Origin: Culex pipiens pallens
Lineage: Eukaryota; Arthropoda; Insecta; Diptera; Culicidae
NCBI RefSeq assembly: GCF_016801865.2
Contig: NC_068939.1
Span: 129,360,917-129,424,916, forward strand
Direction: 5' to 3'
Length of the DNA: 64,000 bases
In this document: piece by piece, positions 45,205 through 58,137 of the stretch
Numbering within the stretch: position 1 is the first letter of the stretch
Layout of the letters: every line of letters begins with the position of its first letter
Program-made: the position numbers and the translations under genes
Notes under the pieces: model-generated
What the model was told of the DNA's origin: nothing
What the model saw: only the letters and a program-made list of their open reading frames with translations
Database searches by the model: none

Positions 45205-46527
45205 GGTCGTATCGAGGTGCTCCGATTTGGATGAAACTTTCAGCGTTTGTTTGCCTATACATAAGATGAACTCATGCCAAATATGAGCCCTCTACGACAA
45301 AGGGAAGTGGGGTTAAACGGGCTTTGAAGTTTAATTTAAATCTTAAAATTGCTCGCATTTCCGTAAAATTTCATCAATTCCAGCTCTCTTAGATGCATTC
45401 GAAAGGTCTTTTGAAGCACTTCAAAATGTGCCATAGACATCCAGGATCGGTTTGACTTTTTCTCTTAGCTTTTGCAAATTACTGTCAAAAATGGATTTTT
45501 TTAAATCCTTAATATCTTTTTCCAACAGCCTCCAACACCCATACTCCCATAGGTCAAAAGATAGGGAATATCATGGACTATAAGCCTATGGTATTAACTT
45601 TTTGGCCAATCGCAGTTTTTCTCATAGTTATTCGATTTTTCTACAACAAATAATTTACAACGTTAGTTTTTACCCTGCTGGCCTCCATAGCGGCACTTTT
45701 TGGTCTCAATTTTGTCATATTCGGAATCCTCGGACAACTTTACGTTAGTTAGAAGTATTGGAATTGTAATTTTGATTTAAAAAATAATTAAATAAAACAT
45801 TTTTGAAAAAAGAAATAGATTTTATTTACCCTATGATCAATACATCAAATGCTGTATCAAGTAGGCGAAAACCTGTTTTACCCCTAATCCAACAAATTAT
45901 TAAAAAATATTTTAATTCATTTTTAATGGCAATTTTTCCAATCAAATTTATAACTCCAATACTTCTAATTTACGTGAAATTGTCTGAGGATTCCGAATAT
46001 GACAAAATTGAGACCAAAAAGTGCCGCTATGGAGGCCTACAGGGCAAAAACTAACGTTGTAAATTGTTTGTTGTAGAGAAATCGAAAAACTTTGAGAAAA
46101 ACTGCGATTGGCCAAAAAGTTAATTCCATAGGCTTATAGTCCATGATATTCCCTATCTTTTGACCTAAGGGAGTATGGGTGTTGGAGGCTGTTGGAAAAA
46201 GATATTAAGGATTTAAAAAAATCCATTTTTGACAGTAATTTGCAAAAGCTAAAAGAAAAAGTCAAACCGATCCTGGATGTCTATGGCACATTTTGAAGTG
46301 CTTCAAAAGACCTTTCGAATGCATCTAAGAGAGTTGGAATTGATGAAGTTTTACGGAAATGCAAGCAATTTTAAGATTTTTTTATGTTTTTTTGACCTCA
46401 AACTTCAAAGCCCGTTTTACCCCACTTCCCTTTGTCGTAGAGGGCTCATATTTGGCATGAGTTCATCTTATGTATAGACAAACAAACGCTGAAAGTTTCA
46501 TCCAAATTGGAACACCTCGATACGACC
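45205..46527. mobile_element. Palindromic element, complete copy
   Basis: Same family as 33033-34078, with both arms full (centre near 45866). It has ends GGTCGTATCGAGGTGCTCCG / inverse, GCCCTCTACGACAAAGGGAA and GGCCTCCATAGCGGCACTTT. Flanked on the right by CTAGAACAAACCGAGCA, as in the other copy. Confidence 0.85.
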
Positions 46528-47426
46528 TCTAGAACAAACCGAGCAATATTTACAAATACTGCCTCTTAACAGCATTTTGATTAAAAATTGATAGTTTTAT
46601 TGAAAATGCTTTTCCTTTATCTACAAATATGTCTTAATAGTCAAAAACCGTCAAAAATATAACCTATATCAAATAAAATCTACAAATTATGGGTGCCCTG
46701 TTTGAAAAATGTCGCACGTCGTACAAGCTGTCGCGCGGTTTTGATTTTACCGTTTCGATATCGATTGGTCGAAAGGACGACAAACGTACGACAAACACTC
46801 GACATGCCCGACATTGTTTTTTTCCATCGATTTTCCTTCAATTCGTCACGATTTTCGTCGACGCAAACAGTTTGACAGTTCTCTTCAGCTGGTCTTGTTT
46901 GGACTTGATTGCAACCGAATCGAACCCGTTATTGTTGATGTTGGGCTTCGGAAGGATTTTGACCGGTTGATAGGTAAGTTGTGCTTCTTTTTCTGTCGGA
47001 AAGTTCCGGCCGGAGTGGGCAAGTGGCCAAATTATAGTTTCTTATGTTCCAGATATTCAGAATTCGGTCTTCGTGGCGGTGGAGGAGGAGGACGAGACGC
47101 ATGAATCCGGCGGGCCAGGTCTTCGTGGCGGAAGACGGGACCGGAAGGAACCGAGCTTATGGAGGATATGGTTCATTCCAAAGGAGGAGGAGGATGAAAC
47201 ACCGAGTGTCAAAAGTTCTACCCAAGGTAAGAGAAAAAGGGGTACAGAATAATCATCTCGTGGCGGTGTTTCTGATCCACCGGAAGTTTTATCAATAGAA
47301 CTGTTGCTTTAAGTCATTGAAATGATGGAAGAGGCGCATTTCAAAGTATCGGGAGTGAGCTTGGAAGACGGAAAGTATGAGGGCTAATATTGGGTGTTAT
47401 GATTAGTGGACTTTAGAATTGTACAA

Positions 47427-48777
47427 GGGTAATTCTCCGCCAACTCACACAGCAGTTGCCCCGACCCCTCTTCGATTTGCGTGAAACTTTGTCCTAAGGG
47501 GTAACTTTTGTCCCTGATCACGAATCCGAGGTCCGTTTTTTGATATCTCGTGACGGAGGGGCGGTACGACCCCTTCCATTTTTGAACATGCGAAAAAAGA
47601 GGTGTTTTTCAAAAATTTGCAGCCTGAAACGGTGATGAGATAGAAATCTGGTGTCAAAGGGACTTTTATGTAAAATTAGACGCCCAATTTGATGGCGTAC
47701 TCAGAATTCCGAAAAAACGTATTTTTCATCGAAAAAAACACTAAAAAAGTTTTAAAAATTCTCCCATTTTCCGTTACTCGACTGTAAAAAAATTTGGAAC
47801 ATGTCATTTTATGGGAAATTTAATGTACTTTTCGAATCTACATTGTCCCAGAAGGGTCATTTTTTCATTTAGAACAAAATTTTTCATTTTAAAATTTCGT
47901 GTTTTTTCTAACTTTGCAGGGTTATTTTTTAGAGTGTAACAATGTTCTACAAAGTTGTAGAGCAGACAATTACAAAAATTTTGATATATAGACATAAGGG
48001 GTTTGCTTATAAACATCACGAGTTATCGCGATTTTACGAAAAAAAGTTTTGAAAAAGTTGGTCGTCATCGATCATGGCCGTTCATGGTCACTCGCGACAG
48101 ACACGGACGACGAAACAAAGAGAAACGCAAAAAGTAACTTTTTCAAAACTTTTTTTCGTAAAATCGCGATAACTTGTGATGTTTATAAGCAAACCCCTTA
48201 TGTCTATATATCAAAATTTTTGTAATTGTCTGCTCTACAACTTTGTAGAACATTGTTACACTCTAAAAAATAACCCTGCAAAGTTAGAAAAAACACGAAA
48301 TTTTAAAATGAAAAATTTTGTTCTAAATGAAAAAATGACCCTTCTGGGACAATGTAGATTTCAAAAGTACATTAAATTTCCCATAAAATGACATGTTCCA
48401 AAATTTTTTACAGTCGAGTAACGGAAAATGGGAGAATTTTTAAAACTTTTTTAGTGTTTTTTTCGATGAAAAATACGTTTTTTCGGAATTCTGAGTACGC
48501 CATCAAATCGGGCGTCTAATTTTACATAAAAGTCCCTTTGACACCAGATTTCTATCTCATCACCGTTTCAGGCTGCAAATTTTTGAAAAACACCTCTTTT
48601 TTCGCATGTTCAAAAATGGAAGGGGTCGTACCGCCCCTCCGTCACGAGATATCAAAAAACGGACCTCGGATTCGTGATCAGGGACAAAAGTTACCCCTTA
48701 GGACAAAGTTTCACGCAAATCGAAGAGGGGTCGGGGCAACTTTTCCCGATTTCGTGTGAGTTGGTAGAGAATTACCC
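47427..48777. mobile_element. Palindromic element with ACAA target duplication (arms about 635 bp)
   Basis: Ends GGGTAATTCTC..GCCAACTCACA and the inverse GAGTTGGTAGAGAATTACCC, flanked by ACAA at 47423-47426 and 48778-48781. The arms are nearly identical; the loop (about 48063-48141) is GC-richer (GGTCGTCATCGATCATGGCC). A diverged one-arm relative is at 4850-5270. Confidence 0.85.
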
Positions 48778-48903
48778 ACAATAAAAAAACTCTAACATAA
48801 GTGCGCCGCCAGGATTATCTCGATGATGAGTTTCAAAATTTAAAAACTACCAACATCCTGAATAATATTTTACAGATTTTTTTTTATATTTTTTATATTT
48901 TTT

Positions 48904-49378
48904 TTAGGCCGTTGCAAATATTTTTTGAAGTTTATGTCCCTCGCCTCTGACCAAAGTCGAGGGGGGGGGCAAAAAAATAAAAAAGTTTAAAAATTGAATT
49001 TACGAGCCATGGTTTCAACATTTCAATGAAAAAAGTGTTTTAAAATGCATTATACACCTGTCCAGTTGTTTTGCAATCATTAGTTTTCAAAATATCTAAG
49101 TATTGACGAAAATTTTATTTTTCGCGAAAAAAAAAGTTTTTGCGGTTCTGTGCATTGGAACTCCATAAAAATTCAAAATATTGTAACTCCAGCCCAAACA
49201 TGCTAAATATGATTATCAATGCAGAAAAATGCATTTTAGATTGTTTTCAGTTGATTTAACTTCTGTTTTTATTGAAATTTTGAAGTTTTTTGAAAAAATA
49301 TTTTTTTTGCCCCCTGATTTTTCGGACAAATTTTGAAGAGGGGCGACATAAACTTTGAAAAATATTTGCAACGGCCTT
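48904..49378. mobile_element. MITE with GGCCGTTGCAAATATTTTT ends
   Basis: TAGGCCGTTGCAAATATTTT at the left and, inverted, TAAGGCCGTTGCAAATATTT at the right, each followed by an AAGTTTATGTC block. A G run (GAGGGGGGGGGC) lies near 48960. Right-end relatives are at 60063-60108 and, diverged, 20508-20570 and 60680-60760. Confidence 0.8.
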
Positions 49379-49524
49379 ACTGAAAAAAATAAAATTAATT
49401 AAAAAAAAGGTTGAAAACAAAGCAGATTACAAAAAAATTAGGTATTTTTTTAAAAGGTTTGCAGAAATATTTTTTTAAATAAAAAAATATTTATATTAAA
49501 ATTATAAAAAAAATCAAAAATTTA

Positions 49525-49845
49525 AAAATTCTAAAATTCTATAATTTTAAAATTCTAAAATTCTACAATTCTAAAATCCTAAAATTCTAAAATTCTAAAA
49601 TTCTAAAATTCTAAAATTCTAAAATTCTAAAATTCTAAAATTCTAAAATTCTAAAATTCTAAAATTCGAAAATTCTAAAATTCTAAAATTCTGAAATTCT
49701 AAAATTCTACAATTCTAAAATTCTAAAATTCTAAAATTCTAAAATTCTAAAATTCTAAAATTCTAAAATTCTAAAATTCTAAAATTCTAAAATTCTAAAA
49801 TTCTAAAATTCTAAAATTCTAAAATTCTAAAATTCTAAAATTATC
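49525..49845. repeat. Octanucleotide satellite (AAAATTCT)n, degenerate, about 40 copies
   Basis: AAAATTCT repeats with scattered variants. It continues in decayed form around 49846-49878 and again at 57885-58010, on the other side of the element inserted between. Confidence 0.92.
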
Positions 49846-50332
49846 AAATTTTAAATTTTAGCATTTTTTATAATTTTACATGGTGTCGATTTCTGGAAAA
49901 GTCAGGGAAAACCTGGAATTGTCAGGGAATTTTATTTGACCTGGAAAAGTCAGGGAAAGTCAGGGAATTTAAAGCTGGGTCAGGGAATTTCGATGATCTT
50001 AAAAATATTACTACAAAATTTCATTTCTTTTTGAAAATTTGCCCTTGATGATGTATTTGAATGTATTCCAGGCCAAACTTTGCAACATTGTGTTTAGGCC
50101 AGATCCTTGCGCTCCGCCCTTCAATTTTAAATGGGATTTAACCCGTAAAAAAGATTTTTTTTTCAAAAATGTCAATTTTTGAGGCATTTCAGCCACCAAT
50201 GCGTTTACCAAAAACATCACTGGCGTGTAGGCCAGATCCTTGCGCATCTTTTGGTATATATATCATTGAAGTTTGGAGCATCCTGGAGCTCGGTACAGAC
50301 CTTCAAAGTTTGGCAATTTTTCGAAAAATCGT

Positions 50333-53300
50333 CTTAAATTCTTAAATTCTTAAATTCTTAAATTCTTAAATTCTTAAATTCTTAAATTCTTAAATTCTTA
50401 AATTCTTAAATTCTTAAATTCTTAAATTCTTAAATTCTTAAATTCTTAAATTCTTAAATTCTTAAATTCTTAAATTCTTAAATTCTTAAATTCTTAAATT
50501 CTTAAATTCTTAAATTCTTAAATTCTTAAATTCTTAAATTCTTAAATTCTTAAATTCTTAAATTCTTAAATTCTTAAATTCTTAAATTCTTAAATTCTTA
50601 AATTCTTAAATTCTTAAATTCTTAAATTCTTAAATTCTTAAATTCTTAAATTCTTAAATTCTTAAATTCTTAAATTCTTAAATTCTTAAATTCTTAAATT
50701 CTTAAATTCTTAAATTCTTAAATTCTTAAATTCTTAAATTCTTAAATTCTTAAATTCTTAAATTCTTAAATTCTTAAATTCTTAAATTCTTAAATTCTTA
50801 AATTCTTAAATTCTTAAATTCTTAAATTCTTAAATTCTTAAATTCTTAAATTCTTAAATTCTTAAATTCTTAAATTCTTAAATTCTTAAATTCTTAAATT
50901 CTTAAATTCTTAAATTCTTAAATTCTTAAATTCTTAAATTCTTAAATTCTTAAATTCTTAAATTCTTAAATTCTTAAATTCTTAAATTCTTAAATTCTTA
51001 AATTCTTAAATTCTTAAATTCTTAAATTCTTAAATTCTTAAATTCTTAAATTCTTAAATTCTTAAATTCTTAAATTCTTAAATTCTTAAATTCTTAAATT
51101 CTTAAATTCTTAAATTCTTAAATTCTTAAATTCTTAAATTCTTAAATTCTTAAATTCTTAAATTCTTAAATTCTTAAATTCTTAAATTCTTAAATTCTTA
51201 AATTCTTAAATTCTTAAATTCTTAAATTCTTAAATTCTTAAATTCTTAAATTCTTAAATTCTTAAATTCTTAAATTCTTAAATTCTTAAATTCTTAAATT
51301 CTTAAATTCTTAAATTCTTAAATTCTTAAATTCTTAAATTCTTAAATTCTTAAATTCTTAAATTCTTAAATTCTTAAATTCTTAAATTCTTAAATTCTTA
51401 AATTCTTAAATTCTTAAATTCTTAAATTCTTAAATTCTTAAATTCTTAAATTCTTAAATTCTTAAATTCTTAAATTCTTAAATTCTTAAATTCTTAAATT
51501 CTTAAATTCTTAAATTCTTAAATTCTTAAATTCTTAAATTCTTAAATTCTTAAATTCTTAAATTCTTAAATTCTTAAATTCTTAAATTCTTAAATTCTTA
51601 AATTCTTAAATTCTTAAATTCTTAAATTCTTAAATTCTTAAATTCTTAAATTCTTAAATTCTTAAATTCTTAAATTCTTAAATTCTTAAATTCTTAAATT
51701 CTTAAATTCTTAAATTCTTAAATTCTTAAATTCTTAAATTCTTAAATTCTTAAATTCTTAAATTCTTAAATTCTTAAATTCTTAAATTCTTAAATTCTTA
51801 AATTCTTAAATTCTTAAATTCTTAAATTCTTAAATTCTTAAATTCTTAAATTCTTAAATTCTTAAATTCTTAAATTCTTAAATTCTTAAATTCTTAAATT
51901 CTTAAATTCTTAAATTCTTAAATTCTTAAATTCTTAAATTCTTTAATTCTTAAATTCTTTAATTCTTAAATTCTTAAATTCTTAAATTCTTAAATTCTTA
52001 AATTCTTAAATTCTTAAATTCTTAAATTCTTAAATTCTTAAATTCTTAAATTCTTAAATTCTTAAATTCTTAAATTCTTAAATTCTTAAATTCTTAAATT
52101 CTTAAATTCTTAAATTCTTAAATTCTTAAATTCTTAAATTCTTAAATTCTTAAATTCTTAAATTCTTAAATTCTTAAATTCTTAAATTCTTAAATTCTTA
52201 AATTCTTAAATTCTTAAATTCTTAAATTCTTAAATTCTTAAATTCTTAAATTCTTAAATTCTTAAATTCTTAAATTCTTAAATTCTTAAATTCTTAAATT
52301 CTTAAATTCTTAAATTCTTAAATTCTTAAATTCTTAAATTCTTAAATTCTTAAATTCTTAAATTCTTAAATTCTTAAATTCTTAAATTCTTAAATTCTTA
52401 AATTCTTAAATTCTTAAATTCTTAAATTCTTAAATTCTTAAATTCTTAAATTCTTAAATTCTTAAATTCTTAAATTCTTAAATTCTTAAATTCTTAAATT
52501 CTTAAATTCTTAAATTCTTAAATTCTTAAATTCTTAAATTCTTAAATTCTTAAATTCTTAAATTCTTAAATTCTTAAATTCTTAAATTCTTAAATTCTTA
52601 AATTCTTAAATTCTTAAATTCTTAAATTCTTAAATTCTTAAATTCTTAAATTCTTAAATTCTTAAATTCTTAAATTCTTAAATTCTTAAATTCTTAAATT
52701 CTTAAATTCTTAAATTCTTAAATTCTTAAATTCTTAAATTCTTAAATTCTTAAATTCTTAAATTCTTAAATTCTTAAATTCTTAAATTCTTAAATTCTTA
52801 AATTCTTAAATTCTTAAATTCTTAAATTCTTAAATTCTAAATTCTTAAATTCTTAAATTCTTAAATTCTTAAATTCTTAAATTCTTAAATTCTTAAATTC
52901 TTAAATTCTTAAATTCTTAAATTCTTAAATTCTTAAATTCTTAAATTCTTAAATTCTTAAATTCTTAAATTCTTAAATTCTTAAATTCTTAAATTCTTAA
53001 ATTCTTAAATTCTTAAATTCTTAAATTCTTAAATTCTTAAATTCTTAAATTCTTAAATTCTTAAATTCTTAAATTCTTAAATTCTTAAATTCTTAAATTC
53101 TTAAATTCTTAAATTCTTAAATTCTTAAATTCTTAAATTCTTAAATTCTTAAATTCTTAAATTCTTAAATTCTTAAATTCTTAAATTCTTAAATTCTTAA
53201 ATTCTTAAATTCTTAAATTCTTAAATTCTTAAATTCTTAAATTCTTAAATTCTTAAATTCTTAAATTCTTAAATTCTTAAATTCTTAAATTCTTAAATTC

Positions 53301-53741
53301 TTAAATTCTTAAATTCTTAAATTCTTAAATTCTTAAATTCTTAAATTCTTAAATTCTTAAATTCTTAAATTCTTAAATTCTTAAATTCTTAAATTCTTAA
53401 ATTCTTAAATTCTTAAATTCTTAAATTCTTAAATTCTTAAATTCTTAAATTCTTAAATTCTTAAATTCTTAAATTCTTAAATTCTTAAATTCTTAAATTC
53501 TTAAATTCTTAAATTCTTAAATTCTTAAATTCTTAAATTCTTAAATTCTTAAATTCTTAAATTCTTAAATTCTTAAATTCTTAAATTCTTGAATTCTTAA
53601 ATTCTTAAATTCTTAAATTCTTAAATTCTTAAATTCTTAAATTCTTAAATTCTTAAATTCTTAAATTCTTAAATTCTTAAATTCTTAAATTCTTAAATTC
53701 TTAAATTCTTAAATTCTTAAATTCTCAAATTCTTAAATTCT
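50333..53741. repeat. Giant octanucleotide satellite (TTAAATTC)n, about 426 copies
   Basis: 3.4 kb of TTAAATTC. I see only about five departures: TTTAATTC twice near 51942-51962, a 7-base unit near 52838 that shifts the register, TTGAATTC near 53591 and TTCTCAAATTC near 53724. No frame is meaningful. Such purity points to very recent expansion or strong homogenisation; the assembled length may also be an underestimate or artefact. Confidence 0.98.
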
Positions 53742-54903
53742 TTCGATTTTCCTAAGTGACGCTTTGGTAAGATCATCGAGTATGAACTGTATCTTTAATT
53801 TAAAATTTCAAGATCGAGGATTTATTACAATTTTTATTTTTGTGTTAAGATTTCAGTCAGTTTTTAGATCTAAATTTCTAAATGTTGAAATTTTTTATTT
53901 TTTTTGCCAAAATGTTTGTTTTGGCTTTTCCCTCTAGTTTACCTAATCCTAGCAAAAACACATTTTCAGCGTTTCAAGATTCTGCGTTCTGAGATTACAA
54001 AATTGAATTTATTATAAAACTCTTTTGTATGTTTGTTGCAAAATTATTTTTCTTAAAATGACGTGGATTTTGCGCGGATTGGGTTTTAAGATGGCGCGGA
54101 TTTTTTTTTCGATTTCTCCGTAATAACCCTGACTAACGGAATTTGAGAGTTCAAGAATTTATAAAATATGACATGAAAAATTAAGTTGTTTCCAACATCC
54201 GAGATTTCATAGGGATTGTACAACTACACATTTCACATATTTTCCCCAAACAACGTTCAAGGGGTTACAAGGAGGAGTTCCCGTGATCAGATCGAGCTTA
54301 AATTTGGAATCTTTTCCAAAACACCCAAATATCTAAGTTTGATAAATAATGACTTTTTGTAAAGCTCGATCAGGTTGTATTTTGTTTTTATTTTTATAAA
54401 ATGTTTTGATCGTGTGAATCATCGTCTGTAAGCTCTGGTCAAGGTTGAATCCATTTTTTTAATTTTTATGGCAAAAATATTTTTTTTTGTAAAATTATTT
54501 AAGAAGATGTTTTGTTCAAATATCCAGGAACCGTTTACTTTAAATACAATCATTGTTGGAAAAGACCGTAAAAAATCAATTTAATTTTATATTTTTCTAA
54601 TTTTTTCAGTTTTGTTTTAATCTTAAGGTTAAGGTTCTTAAGGTTCTACAAAATTACATATTTTTCAAGGTTTTGTCTCCAAACCCTTTATTTTTTTATA
54701 AAAACACAATCAAAAATGACATCGGCCTTTAATTCAAATTTTCAATTGATTTTTTTTTTTAAACTTTAAACAATTAATTTTCTTTAGTAAATGAAGTGAA
54801 ACTAACTAATCGCAATTTGAAATTTGCAACAATTGTAATTATTAATTATTTCCAGAGTTTTTTTTTTAAGGTCTAGTAAGCTATTGTGTTTCATATGTTT
54901 ATA
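53742..54903. other. AT-rich non-coding DNA
   Basis: Very AT-rich, with long T runs. No gene or clear repeat boundary is seen. Confidence 0.4.
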
Positions 54904-55150
54904 CTGCCCATGTTCGCATAAATGTCCCATATGCAAAAACAGCAAGCTGAGAAAAACGCATTTAAAGTTTGTCCCATACATAAGGCTACGTGTTAAGTTT
55001 TCGCGAAAAACTGAATTTCCTTCTGATTTCTGGAACAAAGTACTGGATGTTATAGGATCTTTTGAAAGAGCACACAATTTTGAACTAAACTGCATCAATA
55101 ACTCGAAATCTATGAAAATGCATATGGGACATTTATGCGATCAGGGGCAG
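54904..55150. mobile_element. TA-flanked MITE (CTGCCC ends)
   Basis: CTGCCCATGTTCGCATAAAT at the left and, inverted, CTGCCCCTGATCGCATAAAT at the right, then TGTCCCATATGCA in both. TA dinucleotides lie outside (54902-54903, 55151-55152). 247 bases, no coding capacity. Confidence 0.8.
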
Positions 55151-55378
55151 TATAGGACATACTAAAAAAAACTCTACAGTTTTTGGTAAAGGGCAACATT
55201 TAAAATGGCATCACCAAATAAAAAAACACAGGACGATTTTATAGTTGCTCATTTTGGATGTTCGATAAGAAAAAAATGATTGACAAAATAAAAAAAAAGT
55301 TTTTAAGTTTTTGCAGAATCCATCGTTTAAAAATAAAATAAAAAGGTCATTGAAGTTTTTCAATATCTTAAATTTCCA

Positions 55379-57728
55379 ATATGGGTCATTCCATCTCAAC
55401 TGTGCACGAAAAAGTCCAAATTTGAAAATTACCCTCTCCGATCCTGCTCAAATTTGGCAGGGCTGTTGATACTATCAAAACATACAAGAATCCCGAATTT
55501 CATCCAAATCGGACCACCCCCTCCATTTTTGTACCTCCCCAAAAAATCGACTTTTTGGCGATTTTTGACCAAACCTCCTAGCTTCAAACGGCGATAGCTC
55601 AGGAACCACAAATCTTAGAAGGTCGGTCTTAGACTCAATTTTGAAGAAAATTGGACGTAGAATCCATTTCCGTGATCAAAATGTTGAATAATTTATTTTT
55701 TCTACCTGTATTGCGCAATTGAAAACTTTAAACGGCCGTATCTCAAAACACCCCAACTTATTTTTTTTATTTGACCTCACCATTGTGTTCCCCGGCCAAT
55801 TTTACATAAGAATCACCTATCGACAAAAATGAATATGTTTCGTTCCAGAGATATCGAATTTTAAAGTTTTTTTTTCGAGATTACCTACATCAGCTTCATT
55901 CGCCGCATCTGCTAGAAGCACACAGGCGGGCTTATCAATAACTGCTACCTGGTGTTCTGGGAGATGATTAATTTAATTTATATTTTTACTTTTTTTTGCA
56001 AATTTTTATTCAAGTGGCTTTTTTATAATTTTTATTTTTATAATTTTACGCAAATATTTGTGCAAATGGCTAATAGGGAAAATTCTCGTATGTTTGACAG
56101 GTTAAGTCCTCGCTCCTAGTTTCGTCCAATTTGCTCATTTTCACTATTTAAACAACAAATTTTGCAAAACTTTTGATAGAAACTTGCTTGTTCACTTCTT
56201 ATTGAGTTATTTATCACTCGATTTCAGTTGAAAACGCTTTTAATCAGCTGTAATTGAATGCCAAAGCTCTGATATGGCAACATTAGAGGAACGCTGGAAT
56301 TAGGTGCTGTTCCCCTACCTAGATCAATCTATTTTTGTGAAAGAAATATTTATTGGGATATTTTTTATGCACCGTTTTTTACGTGTTGCTAACCGTTTTA
56401 GAGTACCTCCGAGGCCATGACTAGGGCCTTTATCATGGGCAGTAGCAAAATAGTGCCATTCAGCAAAAACCCCAAAACCTGCTTTATTTTTATTTTTAGT
56501 TTTAGTTTTTTTAGTTTATTATTGACACTTTGATTTGGCAAATCTGATTCATGGTTTAAAAGATTGATCATATTAAGTCAATTTTTATATTGTGAACCAG
56601 CTTCATTTGATTAAAAGATGATTTTGGTCAAGGTACATTTAATTAAAAAAAAAATCCTTATACGTGAGGCCAGCAGCCGTATTGTGTTCCAAGAATCCAA
56701 GAATGATAGAAGAAAAAAAAACACTGTTGTTCGGACGGTGTCAAAATCATCGCAACTAAATTCGCAGATCAAACTTTGTGATTTTCTTACATTTTTAAGT
56801 TTTATACTTTCCAGAAATCCTTTTCCTACTCCTTGTGATCGTCCTTCACAAGAGTACAACGTATCAACAAATTTTATTCATTTTGATTCATATTTTACTC
56901 AATAATGTATCGTGCACTTATTGTTCAGTGTTACTAACAAGATTAATTGCATTTTCCTGCTCGCTCCGTCGGAATCCAATTCTGCCCTTTACTGTGTGTC
57001 TTAATTGCTCTGTCCTGTGGGTTAACACAGAAATTCACTTCATTCATTTTTTGAGCAGATAAATTTTCTCGGTTAAACTCCAGTTTCCTACAGTGTTATA
57101 CAGTTAATTTTTGCCCAATTTGATAAAGATTATTTATGATGAAATATTATTTCAATAAAATACCAGGTAGCAATTATTGATAAGCCCGCCTGTGTGCTTC
57201 TAGCAGATGCGGCGAATGAAGCTGATGTAGGTAATCTCGAAAACACAAAACTTTAAAATTCGATATCTCTGGAACGAAACATATTCATTTTTGTCGATAG
57301 GTGATTCTTATGTAAAATTGGCCAAGGAACACAATGGTGAGGTCAAATAAAAAAAATAAGTTGGGGTGTTTTGAGTTACGGCCGTTTAAAGTTTTCAATT
57401 GCGCAATACAGGTAGAAAACATAAATTAATCAAAATTTTGATCACGGAAATGGATTCTACGTCCAATTTTCTTCAAAATTGAGTCTAAGACCGACCCTCT
57501 AAGATTTGTGGTTCCTGAGTTATCGTCGTTTGAAACTAGGAGGTTTGGTCAAAAATCGCCAAAAAGTCGATTTTTTGGGGAGGTACAAAATTAAAGGGGG
57601 TGGTCCGATTTGGATGAAATTCGGGATTCTTGCATGTTTTGATAGTATCAACAGCCCTGCCAAATTTGCGCAGGATCGGAGAGGGTAATTTTCAAATGCT
57701 GTTCCGCTTCAGATGGAATGACCCATAT
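55379..57728. mobile_element. Inverted-repeat element, arms about 570 bp, 1.2 kb centre
   Basis: Arms 55379-55953 and 57162-57728 begin ATATGGGTCATTCCATCT. They share TCCAATTTTCTTCAAAATTG and CATCTGCTAGAAGCACACAG-type blocks, the latter unusually GC-rich next to the loop. The centre (55954-57161) is AT-rich with short frames (about 95 codons at 56618) that I do not recognise. It could be captured host sequence. Confidence 0.8.
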
Positions 57729-58023
57729 TCAAAAAGGAAAATGCATGAAACCATAAAAACGCTCCAAACAATATTTTAGTAAAAAATAGAAAATAAAAAA
57801 AGAAATTGGTGGTCTGGAGTGGTCAGGGAAAAGTCAGGGAATTTTATTTTGGGATTTGGATCGACACCATGTTTTAGGATTTTAAAATTTTAGACTTAAA
57901 GAATTTAAGAATTTTAGTTTTCCATAATTTTAAAGTTCTAAAACTCTAAATTCTAAAAATTTTATAATTTTGAAATACTTAGGTTCCACAATTTTTAATC
58001 TCTTAAATTTTTATATTGTATTA

Positions 58024-58135
58024 CACTCAGCCCCCGGTGGTTGGTCACTTTTTCGTTTGTAAAATGGGTGTCAAACTAAAAAGTGACCCCTTTCGTTTGA
58101 CAACAGTTGGTGTCAAACCATCGGGTTTTTGAGTG
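58024..58135. mobile_element. TA-flanked MITE (CACTCAGCCCCCGG ends), 112 bp
   Basis: CACTCAGCCCCCGGTGGTTG at the left and, inverted, CACTCAAAAACCCGATGGTT at the right; TA at 58022-58023 and 58136-58137. Internal AAAAAGTGACC and GTTTGACAACAGTTGG blocks recur in the copy at 62573-62810. Confidence 0.85.
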
Positions 58136-58137
58136 TA

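Larger units (their letters stand above)
49880..57870. mobile_element. 8 kb element with ATGGTGTCGAT ends and GTCAGGGAA repeats
   Basis: ATGGTGTCGAT at 49880-49890 is inverted as ATCGACACCAT at 57860-57870. Just inside, both ends carry GTCAGGGAA.. units (AAAGTCAGGGAATTT, GGAAAAGTCAGGGAAAACC on the left; AGGGAAAAGTCAGGGAATTT on the right). Outside, both flanks are decayed AAAATTCT-satellite, so the element split that array. It contains the giant satellite, a MITE and the 55379-57728 palindrome. Superfamily not determined; no transposase. Confidence 0.6.
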
